DNA of 64,000 nt from Astropecten irregularis (GCA_963971285.1 OZ020257.1:13158602-13222601); one strand, 5' to 3'; counted from the stretch's first letter, positions 1 through 12,172 are shown. Translations and numbers: made by a program. Notes: generated by a model not told the origin, from the letters alone.

Positions 1-95
1 ATGGCCCAGGTGTGTTAATCTATACCTGGGCAACATGTTACGGAAAATGTTACCGAAATTGTTGACTATGTACACTCTGCTTTAGAGTAGGTCGG
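1..95. mobile_element. GTGTACAC-family MITE, right end
   Basis: The sequence matches the right end of the element seen whole at 24040-24490: a run of 'gttaccgaaattgttgac' followed by 'tgtacactctgcttta'. The left part lies outside the window, so length and flanks cannot be judged. Confidence 0.6.
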
Positions 96-400
96 TTGCC
101 TACCCTTTGTGCTTCGTCTGTTTGTCTGTTGGTCTTTTCTGATGTACTTCTTGCTGTCATCTTTGATGACCCCCTTTTAGTCTAAGGACAACCAAAGCAC
201 ACTGAGGCTGCATCCGAATCTGTTGTCTAGAGCTAGGTCTAGGTCTTCGCTCCATTGGAAATACGCAGAGGCCAAGACAATAGACCTAGTCGTAGCTCTG
301 GAAGCTCTTTTCAGACACGGTCAGAGTCTTCTATTTGTAACATCATGAAGCTTTCTGAATTTCAAATGGTATGCATTATGCTCCATAACTTTTGCAAGTT

Positions 401-625
401 GGTCCAATTTCATAGAGCTGCTTAATCATGAAAAGTCTTCCTTGATCAAACAGGATTACCAACCAAATTTTCATGTGATGTTTACTGTATTTTGACTTGT
501 ATTCGGCCGTTGTTTGCTGAGCATAACATTAACAAGGATTTTTGGCTGGCATACTGATTTTATTAAGCAAGATCTGTGGTGCTTAAGCAAATTTTGGTGC
601 TTAAGCAACTCTATGAAATTGGCCC
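401..625. mobile_element. Foldback MITE with CCAATTTCATAGAG ends
   Basis: Inverted ends: 'ccaatttcatagagctgctt' on the left and its near complement 'aagcaactctatgaaattgg' on the right, about 225 bp apart. A second copy at 45561-46076 is split by a TTAA-1 insertion. The interior has no coding capacity. Relatives with the same ends but another interior lie at 5346-5910 and 42661-42876. Confidence 0.75.
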
Positions 626-1230
626 CTTTTTGAAAAATAAAAAACAACTTGAGGAAAACTTCCTCAGTAATATCATCAACTGATAAGCATCTCTTACTCC
701 TCAAATAAGAATGATACCAGTTTGCAACTTGTATATTTTTTGTACACCTCCTTTAACTTCCATATTCCATGATCAATTTTTTTAAATCAATGATGATGAC
801 TTCAAATCTTAAACATTGTCATAATTATGTATAATCGGTAAATTTTATATCGGAAAAGATGTAATGACTTTATTTTCTGACAAACATGTATTTAAAATGG
901 TTTATATTCATTTATGTATTACGGAGCAAATTTTTAAAACGAAAATATTTTGAAGCACTTTATGCAATTTCTGCGTATTTTTTGACACTTGTATTTTTGG
1001 ACAATTTGTTGTATAGCTATGGTAGTTAGGCAAGTGCACCTACGCTGTGCACGTGAAATTCGAATTGGATATGGCGGTGAACACAATTTGAGTGGGTGGG
1101 GCTTGGCACATCACTGGGGGAGGGGCTAAAAATCAACTTTGTGAGTTTTCAGCAAGTACATGTACATGCTGAAATAAGTTTATGACATGCGCGTGACATA
1201 AATTATAGGAAATTATCTGTGTTAATTTAA
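626..1230. other. AT-rich intergenic sequence
   Basis: Nothing supportable was seen: no conserved open frame, RNA gene or repeat shared with the rest of the window. Confidence 0.5.
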
Positions 1231-1629
1231 CGGTACTATCATACTTTGGTAGGAAACCAAATAGATTTACATATAACTTATTGTAACTTATGGAGATTGG
1301 ATATAAAGATGTAATAAACTGGATATAAAGTTGTAGCTCCATGGTGGTACAAACATACCGTTAAAATTATTTTTCCTGAAATGCTATATTTATCCAGAAA
1401 TGAGTACAACAAAAGACCGAAAACAGTATTGATCTCCGAGATCAAAACTTCAAAATAACAAGTACTTTACAATTCCGTGTAACAATTGCAATGGTTTTTC
1501 CCTTTTTTCTACTGTTTCCAATGACCAATTGAGCTGAATATTTCACAGCTTTGTTTTGATTTTATGACAAATTGAATTATGAACACACCGCAGCTGTTCT
1601 ATCAACTTTACCTAAGTATGATAGTACCT
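1231..1629 (+). mobile_element. TTAA-3 MITE, forward copy
   Basis: Preceded by TTAA. The left end reads 'cggtactatcatactttgg' and the right end closes with 'aagtatgatagtacct'. It carries the left module shared by all TTAA families (..TTTATCCAGAAAT.., ..ACCGAAAACAG..) and the family-3 right module containing 'gaattatgaacacaccgc'. An inverted copy begins about 430 bp to the right. Confidence 0.75.
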
Positions 1630-2061
1630 TTTGTCATTTTTGAATCATCTGGATTTTCACAGACTGAGGCGGGATCTTTCGCAATGGCTTGTATTATAAC
1701 GTGATAATGATTAAAAATGGAATTGAAATCACATCAAGTGAATTCTGAGCTGTAGTTTGTTGACGTCAGGCAGTTATTTTGGGGGTTTTAGTTCCTTTTT
1801 TGTTCTACATGAGGCGAAGGAAACAGTAGAGTTTGTCATTTACCCTGTCATGTCCGGGTTGTACACATGTCACATACACATTACACTCAAACAGTGAAAT
1901 TTGAGATTTTTATTTAATAAGTGTGTAGTTCGTGAATAACGCAAAACTCTGTGCAACACTGTCGGAGGTCGTGCAATGCGAGTCATGATGAATCGCCGAA
2001 TGAAATGAAATCTTCTCGTTCACTTCCCGGAAAACCGTGTTTCAATTTTCCTCGGCATTAA

Positions 2062-2433
2062 AGGTAGCCTACTCTCTGGTAAAGTTAATGGAGGAGCTGC
2101 GGTGTGTTCATAATTCGATTTGTCATGAAATAAAAACAAACCTGTGAAATTTTCAGCTCAATTGATCATTGGAAACAGTAGAAAAAACTGCGAAAAACTT
2201 TGCAATTGTTACCCGAAATAGTAAGGTACATGTATAGGGCCTAACTGTAATTGTGTGGTTTGATCTCGGAGATGAAAACTGTTTTCGGTCTTTTGTTGTA
2301 CTCATTTCTGGATAAAATACGGCAATTTAGGCGGTAAATGTTTAAAGGTATATGTTTGTACCAGGTCCATCTCTATACCCTGTAAGTCATACGTAAATCT
2401 GTGAATATTTCTGTTTGGTTCTCTTTAGTACCT
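2062..2433 (-). mobile_element. TTAA-3 MITE, inverted copy
   Basis: Same family as 1231-1629 in the opposite orientation. It begins after TTAA with 'aggtag', contains 'gcggtgtgttcataattcg' and 'gatctcggagatgaaaactg', and ends 'tagtacct'. The two copies make a large inverted pair that could fold or recombine. Confidence 0.7.
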
Positions 2434-2871
2434 TTACTCCGAAGGAGCCATCTAAATTTAGAACAGTAGAAGTATCCATGTTCCGGCCATTCGGGGATCA
2501 TTTTTCAGGAAAGAAAAAGGACAAACATCATTATTTTAAATGTCTCTAACAGCATTTACAGAAGAGTCATGCATTAAAATTAATATTTTATTCTCAAAAT
2601 GAATTGGATGGATATAATCCGTGCCTCTTATAATAATTAATTTTTAATTAATAATTATCATTCAGTATCTGTCTCGGTAATCGGTATCTCATAAGATACC
2701 GAGACCCTTCTTGCCGATTCGGCCGTGGCCGCGTCTAGCTAGGGAAAAACACTTTCATAATTCGGGACCAAATTTAAAAGCCTTTAATTGTCTTTATGTA
2801 GCACACTTAAACGTAAGGAACAGAATTGATGCCGATCCAGTTCCCTGTTTGATAGCATTACTGCTTGTTAA

Positions 2872-3225
2872 AGGTAATTTCATACTTTGGTTTTTGTTAA
2901 AGAAATGCAAATTCATTGGCAAAAATATAAGGAAAGAAACGGTAACATTCATCTGTGTAATTTCCAGTCTCATACGATGCAAACTTTTTAAGAGTTTTAA
3001 GTTGTTTTTTTTTTTAAATCTTTTCACATGATTTTGTTTATCTTCCGAAGATCAATTTTTTTGGGTTTTACTCTTTTCTTGATAAAAGTACATACAGCGA
3101 ACAGATTTTAACGATATGTTTCTACCACCACCATCTTTATACCCTGTACGTTTTAGGTAAATCTGTGAAGATTTCTGTTTCGGTATGCTGCAAAAGTATA
3201 CTATATAGTTGATACTATACCAATA
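2872..3225 (-). mobile_element. TTAA-1 MITE, reverse copy
   Basis: Starts after TTAA with 'aggtaatttcatactttgg' and runs through the family landmarks (ATTCATTGGCAAAAATAT, CTACCACCACCATCTTTATA). The right end is decayed ('caaaagtatactatatagt'). Confidence 0.7.
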
Positions 3226-3523
3226 TTCTTGCGATATAATTTTGGTAAGATACCTTTGATAAGTTCGCTAAGCAATTCAACCGGCTTAGCTGAACAATTT
3301 GAATATTACACTGCTCCATAAATAGATAAATAACCAAAATTAAAACTATGTACAAATAAATAGCTCATTAGAATAACCTCATACAATATCGAATATTATA
3401 CAATCGGAATTTGATTAAAAAAACCGAAACACGGTGCTTTCCTTTTCAGGAAAGGAATCTTTGAAAAGGGTTACACGTTGTAACGAGTTTTCAGGAGTAA
3501 GTTTGTTCATTATATCTGTGTAG

Positions 3524-3777
3524 TACGGAGCTCAATGGATGCCATTCCACTTATCCAGATAACCATATAATTTACTCTCGCCAAGTTGAATTTTGGAGTA
3601 GTAAAATTCGGCTTTTTTTCAATAATCAGAGTATTTCCACGTCTTACTTTTCACTAAGTCATCTTGTAAGGAAAAATCATATCGATAAGTCGACTTTTAG
3701 GGCTTAATAATTTGACTTGGCGAGATAAATTATATGGTTATCTGGATAAGTGGAATGGCACTCATGGAGCTCCGTAG
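3524..3777. mobile_element. Foldback MITE with ~65-bp inverted ends
   Basis: About 254 bp. The left arm begins 'tacggagctcaatggatgcc' and the right arm ends with the near complement 'ggcactcatggagctccgta'. The arms stay complementary through '..CTTATCCAGATAACCATATAATTTA..' for roughly 65 bp. No internal frame. Only copy in the window. Confidence 0.75.
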
Positions 3778-4381
3778 TGTAGAGATTGTGAAGATATAAA
3801 GTGTTAAATAGTTGAAATACATTTACAATTATATATACATTACTACAAGATTTGTTTAAGATATAGATGCAGGCAAATGTGGGTCTCCCATTTTTTTGCC
3901 AGACATTAAATTATTGGCAAATCTAGGGCATGGATCCACCTTTTTTCCTTCATTCAGCAAATTAATTCAAGACTAATTTTCATTATTCAGTAAAGCCATG
4001 AATAAGTAAGCTATGACTTTATTGATCATACTTTCCAAAACTCAGATATACTGTATATTGGAAGAATTGCACAGTCAAATTGATAATTATTTGTAAAACA
4101 ACACCAGCAACGACTGATGTACAATTGATTTGATTGCTAGTCGCTGGTTATATTTAGCCAATGATGTAATTGTTTTCCTGTGAATGTTTAATTGTGACAA
4201 ACACAGCGCATGCGTGAATATTTGTCCACCCTTATACAGAGATGCAACTTTTCAGATTTTAATCTCAAATCCGATTTTGTTCTCTTCTATTTTTCAGGCA
4301 ATTCTGTTTTTGTTTTTTTGGTCCCTTTCAAACGTTTTGAATTGTACAATTTATGTTCAAGTCTATCTCTTTTGCAGGAAC
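3778..4381. other. AT-rich intergenic sequence
   Basis: No gene or recognisable repeat was seen. Short open frames at the right side have no coding character. Confidence 0.4.
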
Positions 4382-4531
4382 TGGGGTCGATTTCATCAAA
4401 CTCATCGTAACTTACTATTAATCGTAGGATCTTTAATGTATTACAGTCCCACATAGGATAGGCCATCTACGATGGGTTATCCTTCGTAACTCGAGTTACG
4501 ATCGATCGTAGGGCTTCGTGAAATCAACCCC
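4382..4531. mobile_element. Short foldback MITE (GGGTCGATTTCA ends)
   Basis: About 150 bp with inverted ends 'tggggtcgatttcatcaaac' and 'cttcgtgaaatcaacccca'; inner palindromic parts include CGTAACTCGAGTTACG. Related pieces are at 8581-8614 (left end only) and 61511-61665. Confidence 0.7.
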
Positions 4532-5345
4532 AAGACTGCCTTGGATCGTGCCATGTGTCTACATGCAGCGCAGTTTGCGCAGACATGAGAATTACAATGT
4601 CATGTATAGCATAATATTTAATAGACAGTCATTTTCAGATTTTGTTGGCAAAGGCCTGTTGCATCTCTACTACAATTCAACAAAATCACGAAACAATATT
4701 GGTTCAATAATTAGCCCACTGCGATCTGGAAAAACGACTATGAATCACATGTATCGAAAGTTTAAACTGGCTCACTTAATAAACGTGACACTGGATTTCA
4801 AACTGTATGATGGGCACTCACAGTTTGGAGAAAAACAGTGAAGTTTTCGGAGAAGTGTCTTTAAGACTCGAATGGAAATATATTTATAGAGTAAAAAATC
4901 ACTCTTCGAGAAAGATAGAAGACACCCGTTCACGGGAGCACCAAAAATGTGATGCAAACCAAAAAATCACGATACAAAAATAAATTGTATCCAGTGCGTG
5001 ATTTCTCAGAAAACGTGAACACAACACAAGGTCGAATGTTTACTGGACATCAATGTGAATAAAAAATGTGATCTAATTTGAAAATTATTTTGAAAGTGCG
5101 GGAGTCGCCGTGGCATCACCAAAGATTGTCCGGGAATGGGAGCTTGGCAGCGAGCAGCTAGTCCATGCAACCGCCGTGTGTGGACAGAATTCGCCGGGCG
5201 AAGTGATTCAGCGGCCCCTGGTGGTTGTCCGGCAAGAGATTTTCTTCAAGGAAATAGGATGATAAATGATAATTAGAAAATATGAAACATAATTAATCCA
5301 ACAGAAGCATAACCGATCCTTCACACTCAGTCACCAATAAGCAAG
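4532..5345 (+). other. Intergenic, with GC-rich open segment 5077-5262
   Basis: Mostly AT-rich. Between about 5097 and 5255 the composition turns GC-rich, and one plus-strand frame stays open from a stop near 5077 to TGA at 5260-5262 without an ATG. Its translation includes the stretch ASPKIVREWELGSEQLVHAT. It could be a coding exon or chance; no convincing splice sites were identified, so it is not called as a gene. Confidence 0.3.
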
Positions 5346-5910
5346 CAGGGGCTAATTTCATGGAACTGCTAAGCACACAAAATTGCTTAGAACAAAATGT
5401 CTTTGCCAAATAAAACAAACCACCATTAAAAATTCCATCTGATACACTGTATTCATGGTCAGCGAACAACAGGCAAAGAACATTCACAAGCGATATACAA
5501 CACATGGAAATTTGGTTGTTACTACCCTGTTTTTATCAAGACACAAATGTCATGCTTAGCGATTGTTTTGTGCTAAGCAGGGCGAGAGGGTCGAACCGGG
5601 GAGCAAGCAAAAACCAACAACCAAAATAAACGACTAACCAACCAACAGAGGCCAATTTCACGGCGCTGCTAAGCACAAATATTTGCCCAAACATTTCTTT
5701 TCCAATAAAACAAACCACCATTAAAAATTCCATCTCATATTCATGGTCAGCGAACAACAGGCAAAGAACAATCACAAGCGATACACAACACATGGTAATT
5801 TTGTTGTTAACTCTCTTTTTATCAAGACACAAATGTCATGCTTAGCAATATTTTGTGCTAAGCAGGGGAGAGGGGCGAACTGGGGAGCAAGCAAAAACCA
5901 AACTAACCGA
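5346..5910. repeat. Tandem pair of ~290-bp CAATTTCA-ended repeats
   Basis: Two direct units (about 5346-5640 and 5647-5910) share 'aaacaaaccaccattaaaaa', 'catggtcagcgaacaacagg', 'cacaaatgtcatgcttagc' and a trailing 'ggggagcaagcaaaaacc'. Each has inverted-looking ends around CTGCTAAGCAC / GTGCTAAGCAG. A diverged single copy is at 42661-42876. It looks like a local duplication of a MITE plus its flank. Confidence 0.75.
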
Positions 5911-6008
5911 TATGAAAACACAAACAATACAAAAAAAAACAATACAAGTAATAAACTGCTGCAAACTACTCATCACCCAAAATGACCTGAAATAATCAAA
6001 TGCTTAGA

Positions 6009-6105
6009 GTTAGGAGGGCCTGACGCGTTTCGATCCTATAGCAGGATAACTATCTAGAAAAGTAACTATCCTAACGCGTCAGGCCCTCCTAACTCCAAGC
6101 ACTAC
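6009..6105. repeat. Short inverted repeat, GAGTTAGGAGGGCC arms
   Basis: Arms 'gttaggagggcctgacgcgt' and 'acgcgtcaggccctcctaac' enclose about 50 bp with a small 'atcctatagcaggat' hairpin. One arm recurs at 56507-56535. In both places it is preceded by the same segment, 'ctgcaaact.ctcatca', also found at 63775-63835. This suggests a dispersed retroposed or foldback element. Confidence 0.65.
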
Positions 6106-6588
6106 ACACACAAACACATAATAGAATTCAACTGAATTGAAATGTGCATTATATAAAGGGGCATACCTCGATATTTCTGTTGCATTGCCAGGTAGGCCTT
6201 CTGTCGAAGATCTATATCAGAGCTCAAGTGGTGATCTGATTAAATGAAAAAAAGAAAAGAAAACCGAACACACTATATCACTTAACAGTCCACTGACAAT
6301 GATATGAAATTGAGAAGTTTCCTCCTCCCACAAATTGAAAACCCTCCACAATTTATGACCACTTATATCTAGAAATCGCTGCTTTATTTGTAGCCGTTGG
6401 GAATTAGAATGAGAACTCATCGTTGGTGGCTTGAGACACTTTTCCAGTTAATGCCATCGTAAAAAGCCATCACTTTTAAACGAAATGCACATTTGGCCTG
6501 GCGATTTGTCAATTTATTTAGTTATACCTCCCTAATGGAGACATGGCCGGGCGAATCGTCTGCTACAAATCCGCCATGTTGCTTTTAA

Positions 6589-6947
6589 AGGTAGTATCAT
6601 ACTTTGGTAAGACACCAAAACAGAAAATGTTCACAGATTTACATATAAATTAATGAAGATGGTGTTGGTAGTAACTTATACCGTTAAAATGTTTCCGCCT
6701 GAAATGTTGTATTTATCCAGAAATTAGTAAAACAATGATCGAAAATCCTTTTGATCTTTTAAAAGATCAAAAATAAGAGAAAAGACTTAAAAAATACTGT
6801 GACAGTTTTTCACTGTTTTCTCAAAAAGTGGGCACCGTATGGGACTGAAATTTTCACAGATGATTGCGATTGTTACTGTATCTTCCTTGATATTTTTGCC
6901 CATGAATCTGTATTTCTTTGACAAAAAAACAATGTATGATACTACCT
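6589..6947 (+). mobile_element. TTAA-1 MITE, full forward copy
   Basis: A near-complete 359-bp copy flanked by TTAA on both sides. The left end is 'aggtagtatcatactttgg' and the right end 'gtatgatactacct'. The centre holds the family palindrome 'gatcttttaaaagatc'. No coding capacity. Confidence 0.85.
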
Positions 6948-8580
6948 TTAAACCGCGTTCGTGACCACCCAACAAACAAATCACTGACAATTCGCATTAC
7001 ACTATCACTTTCGAATGATATTCATTTAATACGGACCGCGCACGGCGCGTAAACCGATACGGGTTAATCTGCGTGCCAAATCCGTAAAAAACGGCGGGAT
7101 TCACACAGGTAATTTGTGCTTAATTCCATTAAAATATCGGTTACAGGACCAGTGCAGCGGGTCCTCGCTGTTAAATTAGAACTGATATTATATGCGAGGA
7201 AGTCGTGCGGAAATGAAATACACGTTTAGCTAATCGCAAAGTCGTTTAAAAGGTATTTTTTCATGTTTCGTTCTCTTCTGGTCCTTGAATTTTGCGCACC
7301 GAGCACGCGGGTAACAGCAGCGGAGCGAAGTCGAATAAATGACCGGACGTAAACCGCGAAGGGACGGGGACAGATGGAACCAGTACGTTCGATTCTCCTC
7401 AGGGACCAAAAACCTCGGAATGAACGCACCCCCATAAAAAAAAATGCTTAAAGAAAGAAAATTACAATCCGCTGCCCGAAATAATCAATTATTTTCCTGT
7501 ACTTGCTTTAGGAGGAAGAAGAAAAAAGAAAAGAAAGGCATTAAGGAAATGAACATTATTGAAGTCGGTTTCTTGAAGTAATCACAGATAATGATGGCTA
7601 GAGGTGTATGACTTCTGGCCGAGGTTGTTCTGTTGTGCTGGACCCCCCTAACAATACAGTTTAAACATCCCCTGGCTGACAGAGCGGCTGTGTACCCCAT
7701 ACAGGCCTCCCAACTCCCCTATTAAAACCCCCTACCCTTATAACCCACTGATTTCGGACACGATTGGTCGTACCGTCTTGGCATAATAAACGGTTGACGG
7801 ACTGCCCGAGGGTAACACTAGACCCGCCACCCGATTGTTCCCGGCTTATCCGCGCCACGCGCTGGAACTGCCACAATTTCTTTTCTTCATGTTTTTTTTT
7901 CTCCCCAAAACGCGATCGTTGGGGTGTGAAAATACTCCAAACAGACTAAAAAAGAACACTAAGAATGAGAAAAAACCGAAACTGTTTCTCTTTTTGAAAA
8001 TTTTGTTATTAGTATTATTTTCGAGGATGGAAGGGGGGGGGGGGGGGGGTGGGCATGGAGTGGGGGTGAAGTTGTGCCTATGGCGTTACATATGACGATT
8101 TTTTTTTAACTTGCTTGGCAGGCGTACGCGTACCCCGGCGTTATCTGAAGATTTCGCCCGGTGATTTTGACGAAATGTGCGGGGGGGAGGGGGCAAGGAT
8201 GTCCCTAATTTTTTTTTAAGCGGAATAATTCATTGATGGCCGTCTTTCAAGCATTTAATTGAACTTCATTGTGCGATAAGCTTGTCTCATTATTGACGGG
8301 GGGTTTGGTAGGCCTACTCCAGTCAGTTGACGTAGATCATACCGTGAAGGTTGAACATTCATGGGGTTTTATTATTAGGATATCACGTACTCTTATGTCA
8401 TGCTACCAATATTTTGTTTTGTTGCAAACTGACAAAAAAAAAACCCACCGGAACAGAAGCCTTCAAAACAGAAGGCTTGAGCGGGACTTGAAATTAATGC
8501 AAAAACGTGCAGTCTGTAAACATGACCTTACATATCATTAAGGGAGTATTGTAAGGGAGTATTCATATAATAAAGACATG
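6948..8580. other. Intergenic sequence with G run
   Basis: Moderately GC-rich patches (about 7030-7420 and 7600-7870) have no convincing exon. A G-rich run sits near 8032-8051. The short open frames here conflict with one another and none shows a start plus splice donor. Confidence 0.4.
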
Positions 8581-8893
8581 GGTCAATTTCACGAAGCCCT
8601 TTGATCGATCGTATCTGAAGATGTTGCTGGTAGAAACATACCGTTGAAATATTTCAGCATGCATAAAATGGTGTATGTATCCAGAAATTAGTCAAAGACC
8701 GAAAACAGTTTTGATATCGGGGGTAAGATCAAAATCATTCTTTGTATGTTTCGTAAGAAAAATTGAGTTGGGTTTTCGCTATTTTCTCGTGACTCAGATG
8801 TCCAATTGGGCTCAAATTTTCACAGGTTTATCATTTCATGTACATGCTGGATCTGACAAAGTGCAAGTGCTATTCTGTGACCTTTACCAATAA
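8581..8893 (+). mobile_element. Chimeric repeat: GGGTCAATTTCA end joined to TTAA-2 MITE
   Basis: Positions 8581-8614 match the left end of the short foldback MITE at 4382-4531. The sequence then passes without a gap into the TTAA-2 body ('gttgctggtagaaacatacc', 'ttctcgtgactcagatgtcc', 'caggtttatcatttcatgta') and stops at the family right end near 'gacctttaccaat'. The TTAA-2 left tip is missing. Confidence 0.65.
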
Positions 8894-9898
8894 AAACAAA
8901 TCATCATTGTTCACTAATAAAAAAATTACTGTTAAGGTATAAACATCTGTAGGTTTGTTACTTTAAGTTACAAAAAAGATATATAGAATCGCTGATGTTG
9001 ACCATTAACGAAGAACTTCATCCACAAAATGGATAATGGAACTAATCCATTCACGGGTTTATACAAAGGGCAATGGCAGAACATGAAATGACATAAAAAT
9101 AATATTATGTGAAGATATTTTGTTTTTAAGATGTGTTTATCCATTTTTAAACATCAGTTAAGTCAAAACTTAAGCTCCTAAATACTTTGTGCGTATACCT
9201 TTATAAAAAGGAGAGTTAAGGTTTCACCGTCGCATTTAAAAGCTAGACTATAATTAGATTGCGTTTGTTCTTGAAATGTTGATGTAGGCTTACAATTAAT
9301 TCTCTTTATTGTACGATGCGATTCTTTTATGTCGTTGGCCTTCAAATGATTTGCATAAAAAATAATTCCCCCTATTGTTTTTGCCCTAAACCGCAAGCTG
9401 TTTAACGGGTAGGCCTACTTCAACAAGACGGGTAGTTTGTTTTTGCTGTTGTGCAAGACAAAGATATAAATCGGTGACTTGGGTATTATTATTTTCTCTC
9501 GTTTCCGGATTAATCGTCTTTTATTTAACCGCAACAATAAAACAGTAATTGTAAAGAAACCAGCGAACCACTTTCACGCATGAAGACCCGAGTGTCAAGG
9601 TTGGCAATGGTGCATGTTGTGTAACAGACAAAGTCACAGACAAAAACGGGCAAAGTTACGAGCAGCTGTAGGTTGGATACGGTAACCAACTTGAAGAGTC
9701 GTATACCCGTGACGAGTGCACGTTCTGTTGTGGCAGGACTATAATATGGCAGGAGAGTCTACCGATATTGTGGTGGTTTTTTTTTTAGGGGGAGGGGGCA
9801 TTCAATTCATCCTGTAATTGTTGCAGTTCCACGAATACATTTGTATCCATTTTTTGTTTGTTTCACCACTCGAGTTCAACTTGGCACGGTCCTTATAA
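8894..9898. other. AT-rich intergenic sequence
   Basis: No supportable feature apart from a short T run near 9780 and a G-rich patch after it. Confidence 0.4.
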
Positions 9899-10187
9899 AG
9901 GTAGTATCATACTTTGGTAAGAAACCAAAACAGACATGGTCACAGATTTACGTATAAATTATACAGGGTATGAAGATGGTGGTGGTAGAAACATACCGTT
10001 AAAATTGTTCTGCCTGAAATGGTGTATTTATCCAGAAATTAGTAAAACAAGCACCGAAAATCTTTTAGAGATCAAAAATAAAAGAGAAAACACTCAAATA
10101 TTGTGGCTGTTTTTCACTGTTTTCTCAAAAAGTGGGCACTGTATGGGACTGAAATTTTCACAGATGACTGTTACTCATATTAAAAAC
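9899..10187 (+). mobile_element. TTAA-1 MITE, 3'-truncated forward copy
   Basis: Left end intact (aggtagtatcatactttgg) but preceded by TATA rather than TTAA. It follows the family through 'gggcactgtatgggactg' and 'cacagatgactgttactcat', then loses similarity about 70 bp before the expected right end. Confidence 0.75.
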
Positions 10188-10490
10188 TTTCAGGTCTAAA
10201 TGAGCAGTAAACCATCACACTGTACATGCACTGTGTGCCCTGCATGCACTGTGCTTAGCATTGATATTGTGGGTTATACCATTGTGTCCAAGTAGGGGTG
10301 GGAAGCCCCGAAAAAGCTTCACACAAAAGGAAATCTCTACTTTGTATATTGGAAACACAAAAGACATACTAATTTATTTTTATTTCTTCGTCACAATAGA
10401 AGGCATGTCACAAGGTTACCACACGAATAGGGAACACAGGTACATTGCTCTATTGATAACCGCAATAAGAAGCCAATAGAATAAAAACAA

Positions 10491-10844
10491 TTATATAACA
10501 CCTTAGTAGATCCTTGTCATTTGATTGGAGGATTGTATGTCACGTGATATTTGATAAATACACCAATTCATGGCTTACGTCACAACCGTTGAAATTTGTA
10601 CCATCCACCGTGCATTTTTGGTGCCATCCGATTTGTACCATTGCACGGCAGGGACTCTAATACGTGATTGGTCAAGCGGCGTTCCATTTAGTCACTGCGT
10701 GCGCGCGTACGCGTTGGCGTGCAACGCGCGTTACTGTAATAAGAGCATAAATTTTGGCAAGATTTTAAGTTTTTTTTTGTCTCGCTAGCTCTTAAAATGT
10801 TATCCTCCAATCAAATGACAAAGATCTACTTAGGTGTTATATAA
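10491..10844. mobile_element. MITE with ~48-bp inverted ends
   Basis: Ends 'ttatataacaccttagtaga' and 'tctacttaggtgttatataa' are inverted repeats that continue through 'tcatttgattggagga'. The interior holds GC-rich 'gtgcgcgcgtacgcgttgg'. Length about 354 bp. Only copy in the window. Confidence 0.75.
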
Positions 10845-10848
10845 AACA

Positions 10849-11006
10849 AATAATGAATGTTTCACATTCGTAGAATGGAAAAAATAATTTCATTCGGTGA
10901 CAGATGGACTGTTCCATTCCACTCGGCTTCGCCTCGTGAAATGGAACAGTCCGATCTGTCACCTCATGAAATTATTTTTACCATTCCACTCATAAACATT
11001 CATTAT
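10849..11006. repeat. Near-palindrome of ~158 bp
   Basis: Arms AATAATGAATGTTT...AAACATTCATTATT, with nested complementary blocks GGTGACAGAT / ATCTGTCACC and ACTGTTCCATT / AATGGAACAGT around a small CGGCTTCGCCTCG centre. It lies 4 bp from the previous element, so the two may be one composite insertion. Confidence 0.75.
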
Positions 11007-12095
11007 TTGTATAGTATACTCAGTAATGTAAATGCATTGTACATACATATTGTACACTTTAACATTTCGAAAAGAGTTGATGTTTTTTTTTAACAGTTTA
11101 AAAGCACCTCTGCTTTCGAAATTTATGGCAATGCAATTAAACATTTGAAAACAGTTGAAAAAAAATCTAATTCGAAACATCCATCAGCTTCTAACAGAAT
11201 GTCTGATCAGATGAAAAGCAGTTTTCTATCGCACTCTCCGAGCTTTCTGTTGTACATAATTAAGAGAACACCCCTCCGTTTGGTCGCGTCCACCCACTGC
11301 ACATGCAGTATGTACTATATACGTAGGCCTACGTTCGAGCTTGACAAGAAGTCAAAAAGGTTGATTCAGAAGTCCTTGCTTTTCTCACATCCACAAATAT
11401 TTTACAACATCCAAAACACAATAAAATGTCGAATGAATGTATCTGTACTTATATTTATCGAATATAAAAGGTGAAGTGGTGATTTTATTGAAGAAAATCT
11501 GACGAAAGCAACGGAAAAAATGTGAGGTGACGTGTAGCAATGTATATTGTATACACGTACACGTGCACACAAAGTCATGCACGAGTCACTGACCGCACCA
11601 GGCCAGAGAGCATTCTGAAAAGAAACGCGTTTTTCAATTGGTTGCAAATTTACAAGACCTTCCTCTAGACCAATCAAAAAGACTTTTACATGAACATCTG
11701 CAGAATTTTATACTGAATAAAACCCCGACCGAGATGGATTAGAAGGGCCTCTTGTTTATTTGCGCTGTTGAATTTAGTTAACGTACTCCATCAAAAACTC
11801 GTACATTTTGCGTGTGATTCATACGGGAAGAGCGAAAACTAGACAAAACCGACAGTTTTAAGACCTTTTTCCCACCGAATTTACAATGTGTTTTGGGATA
11901 AAACTGTTGTTGAATTTTAGTTTACTGTATAGAGGAACTTACGTTAATTAAACTCCAGACCGAGATGGTATGAAATGTTACTCCCAACTCGAACTATAGC
12001 GACATGTTTAGCGCAGGGTGCAATACGCATATGGAAGTTCCTGTATGAAATGCCGCACGATTTCAGTGACGGGCAGATGCGACAAAGTTTTTAAT
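11007..12095. other. Intergenic sequence
   Basis: No gene seen. A short motif 'accgagatgg' recurs at about 11726 and 11956 with similar flanks, too short to classify. Confidence 0.35.
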
Positions 12096-12172
12096 ATGGT
12101 ATGTGTCTTGATATTTTTACCCATGAATCTGTATTTCTTTGATAAAAACCAAAGTATGAATGATACTACTTT
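12096..12172 (+). mobile_element. TTAA-1 MITE, right-end fragment
   Basis: Only the last ~75 bp of the family are present: 'ttgatatttttacccatgaa' through 'ccaaagtatgaatgatacta' and a decayed 'cttTAA' end. Confidence 0.65.

Noticed and set aside
4184-4841. Overlapping plus frames at 4.2-4.8 kb
   Set aside because: They cross a foldback MITE (4382-4531) and have AT-driven composition.
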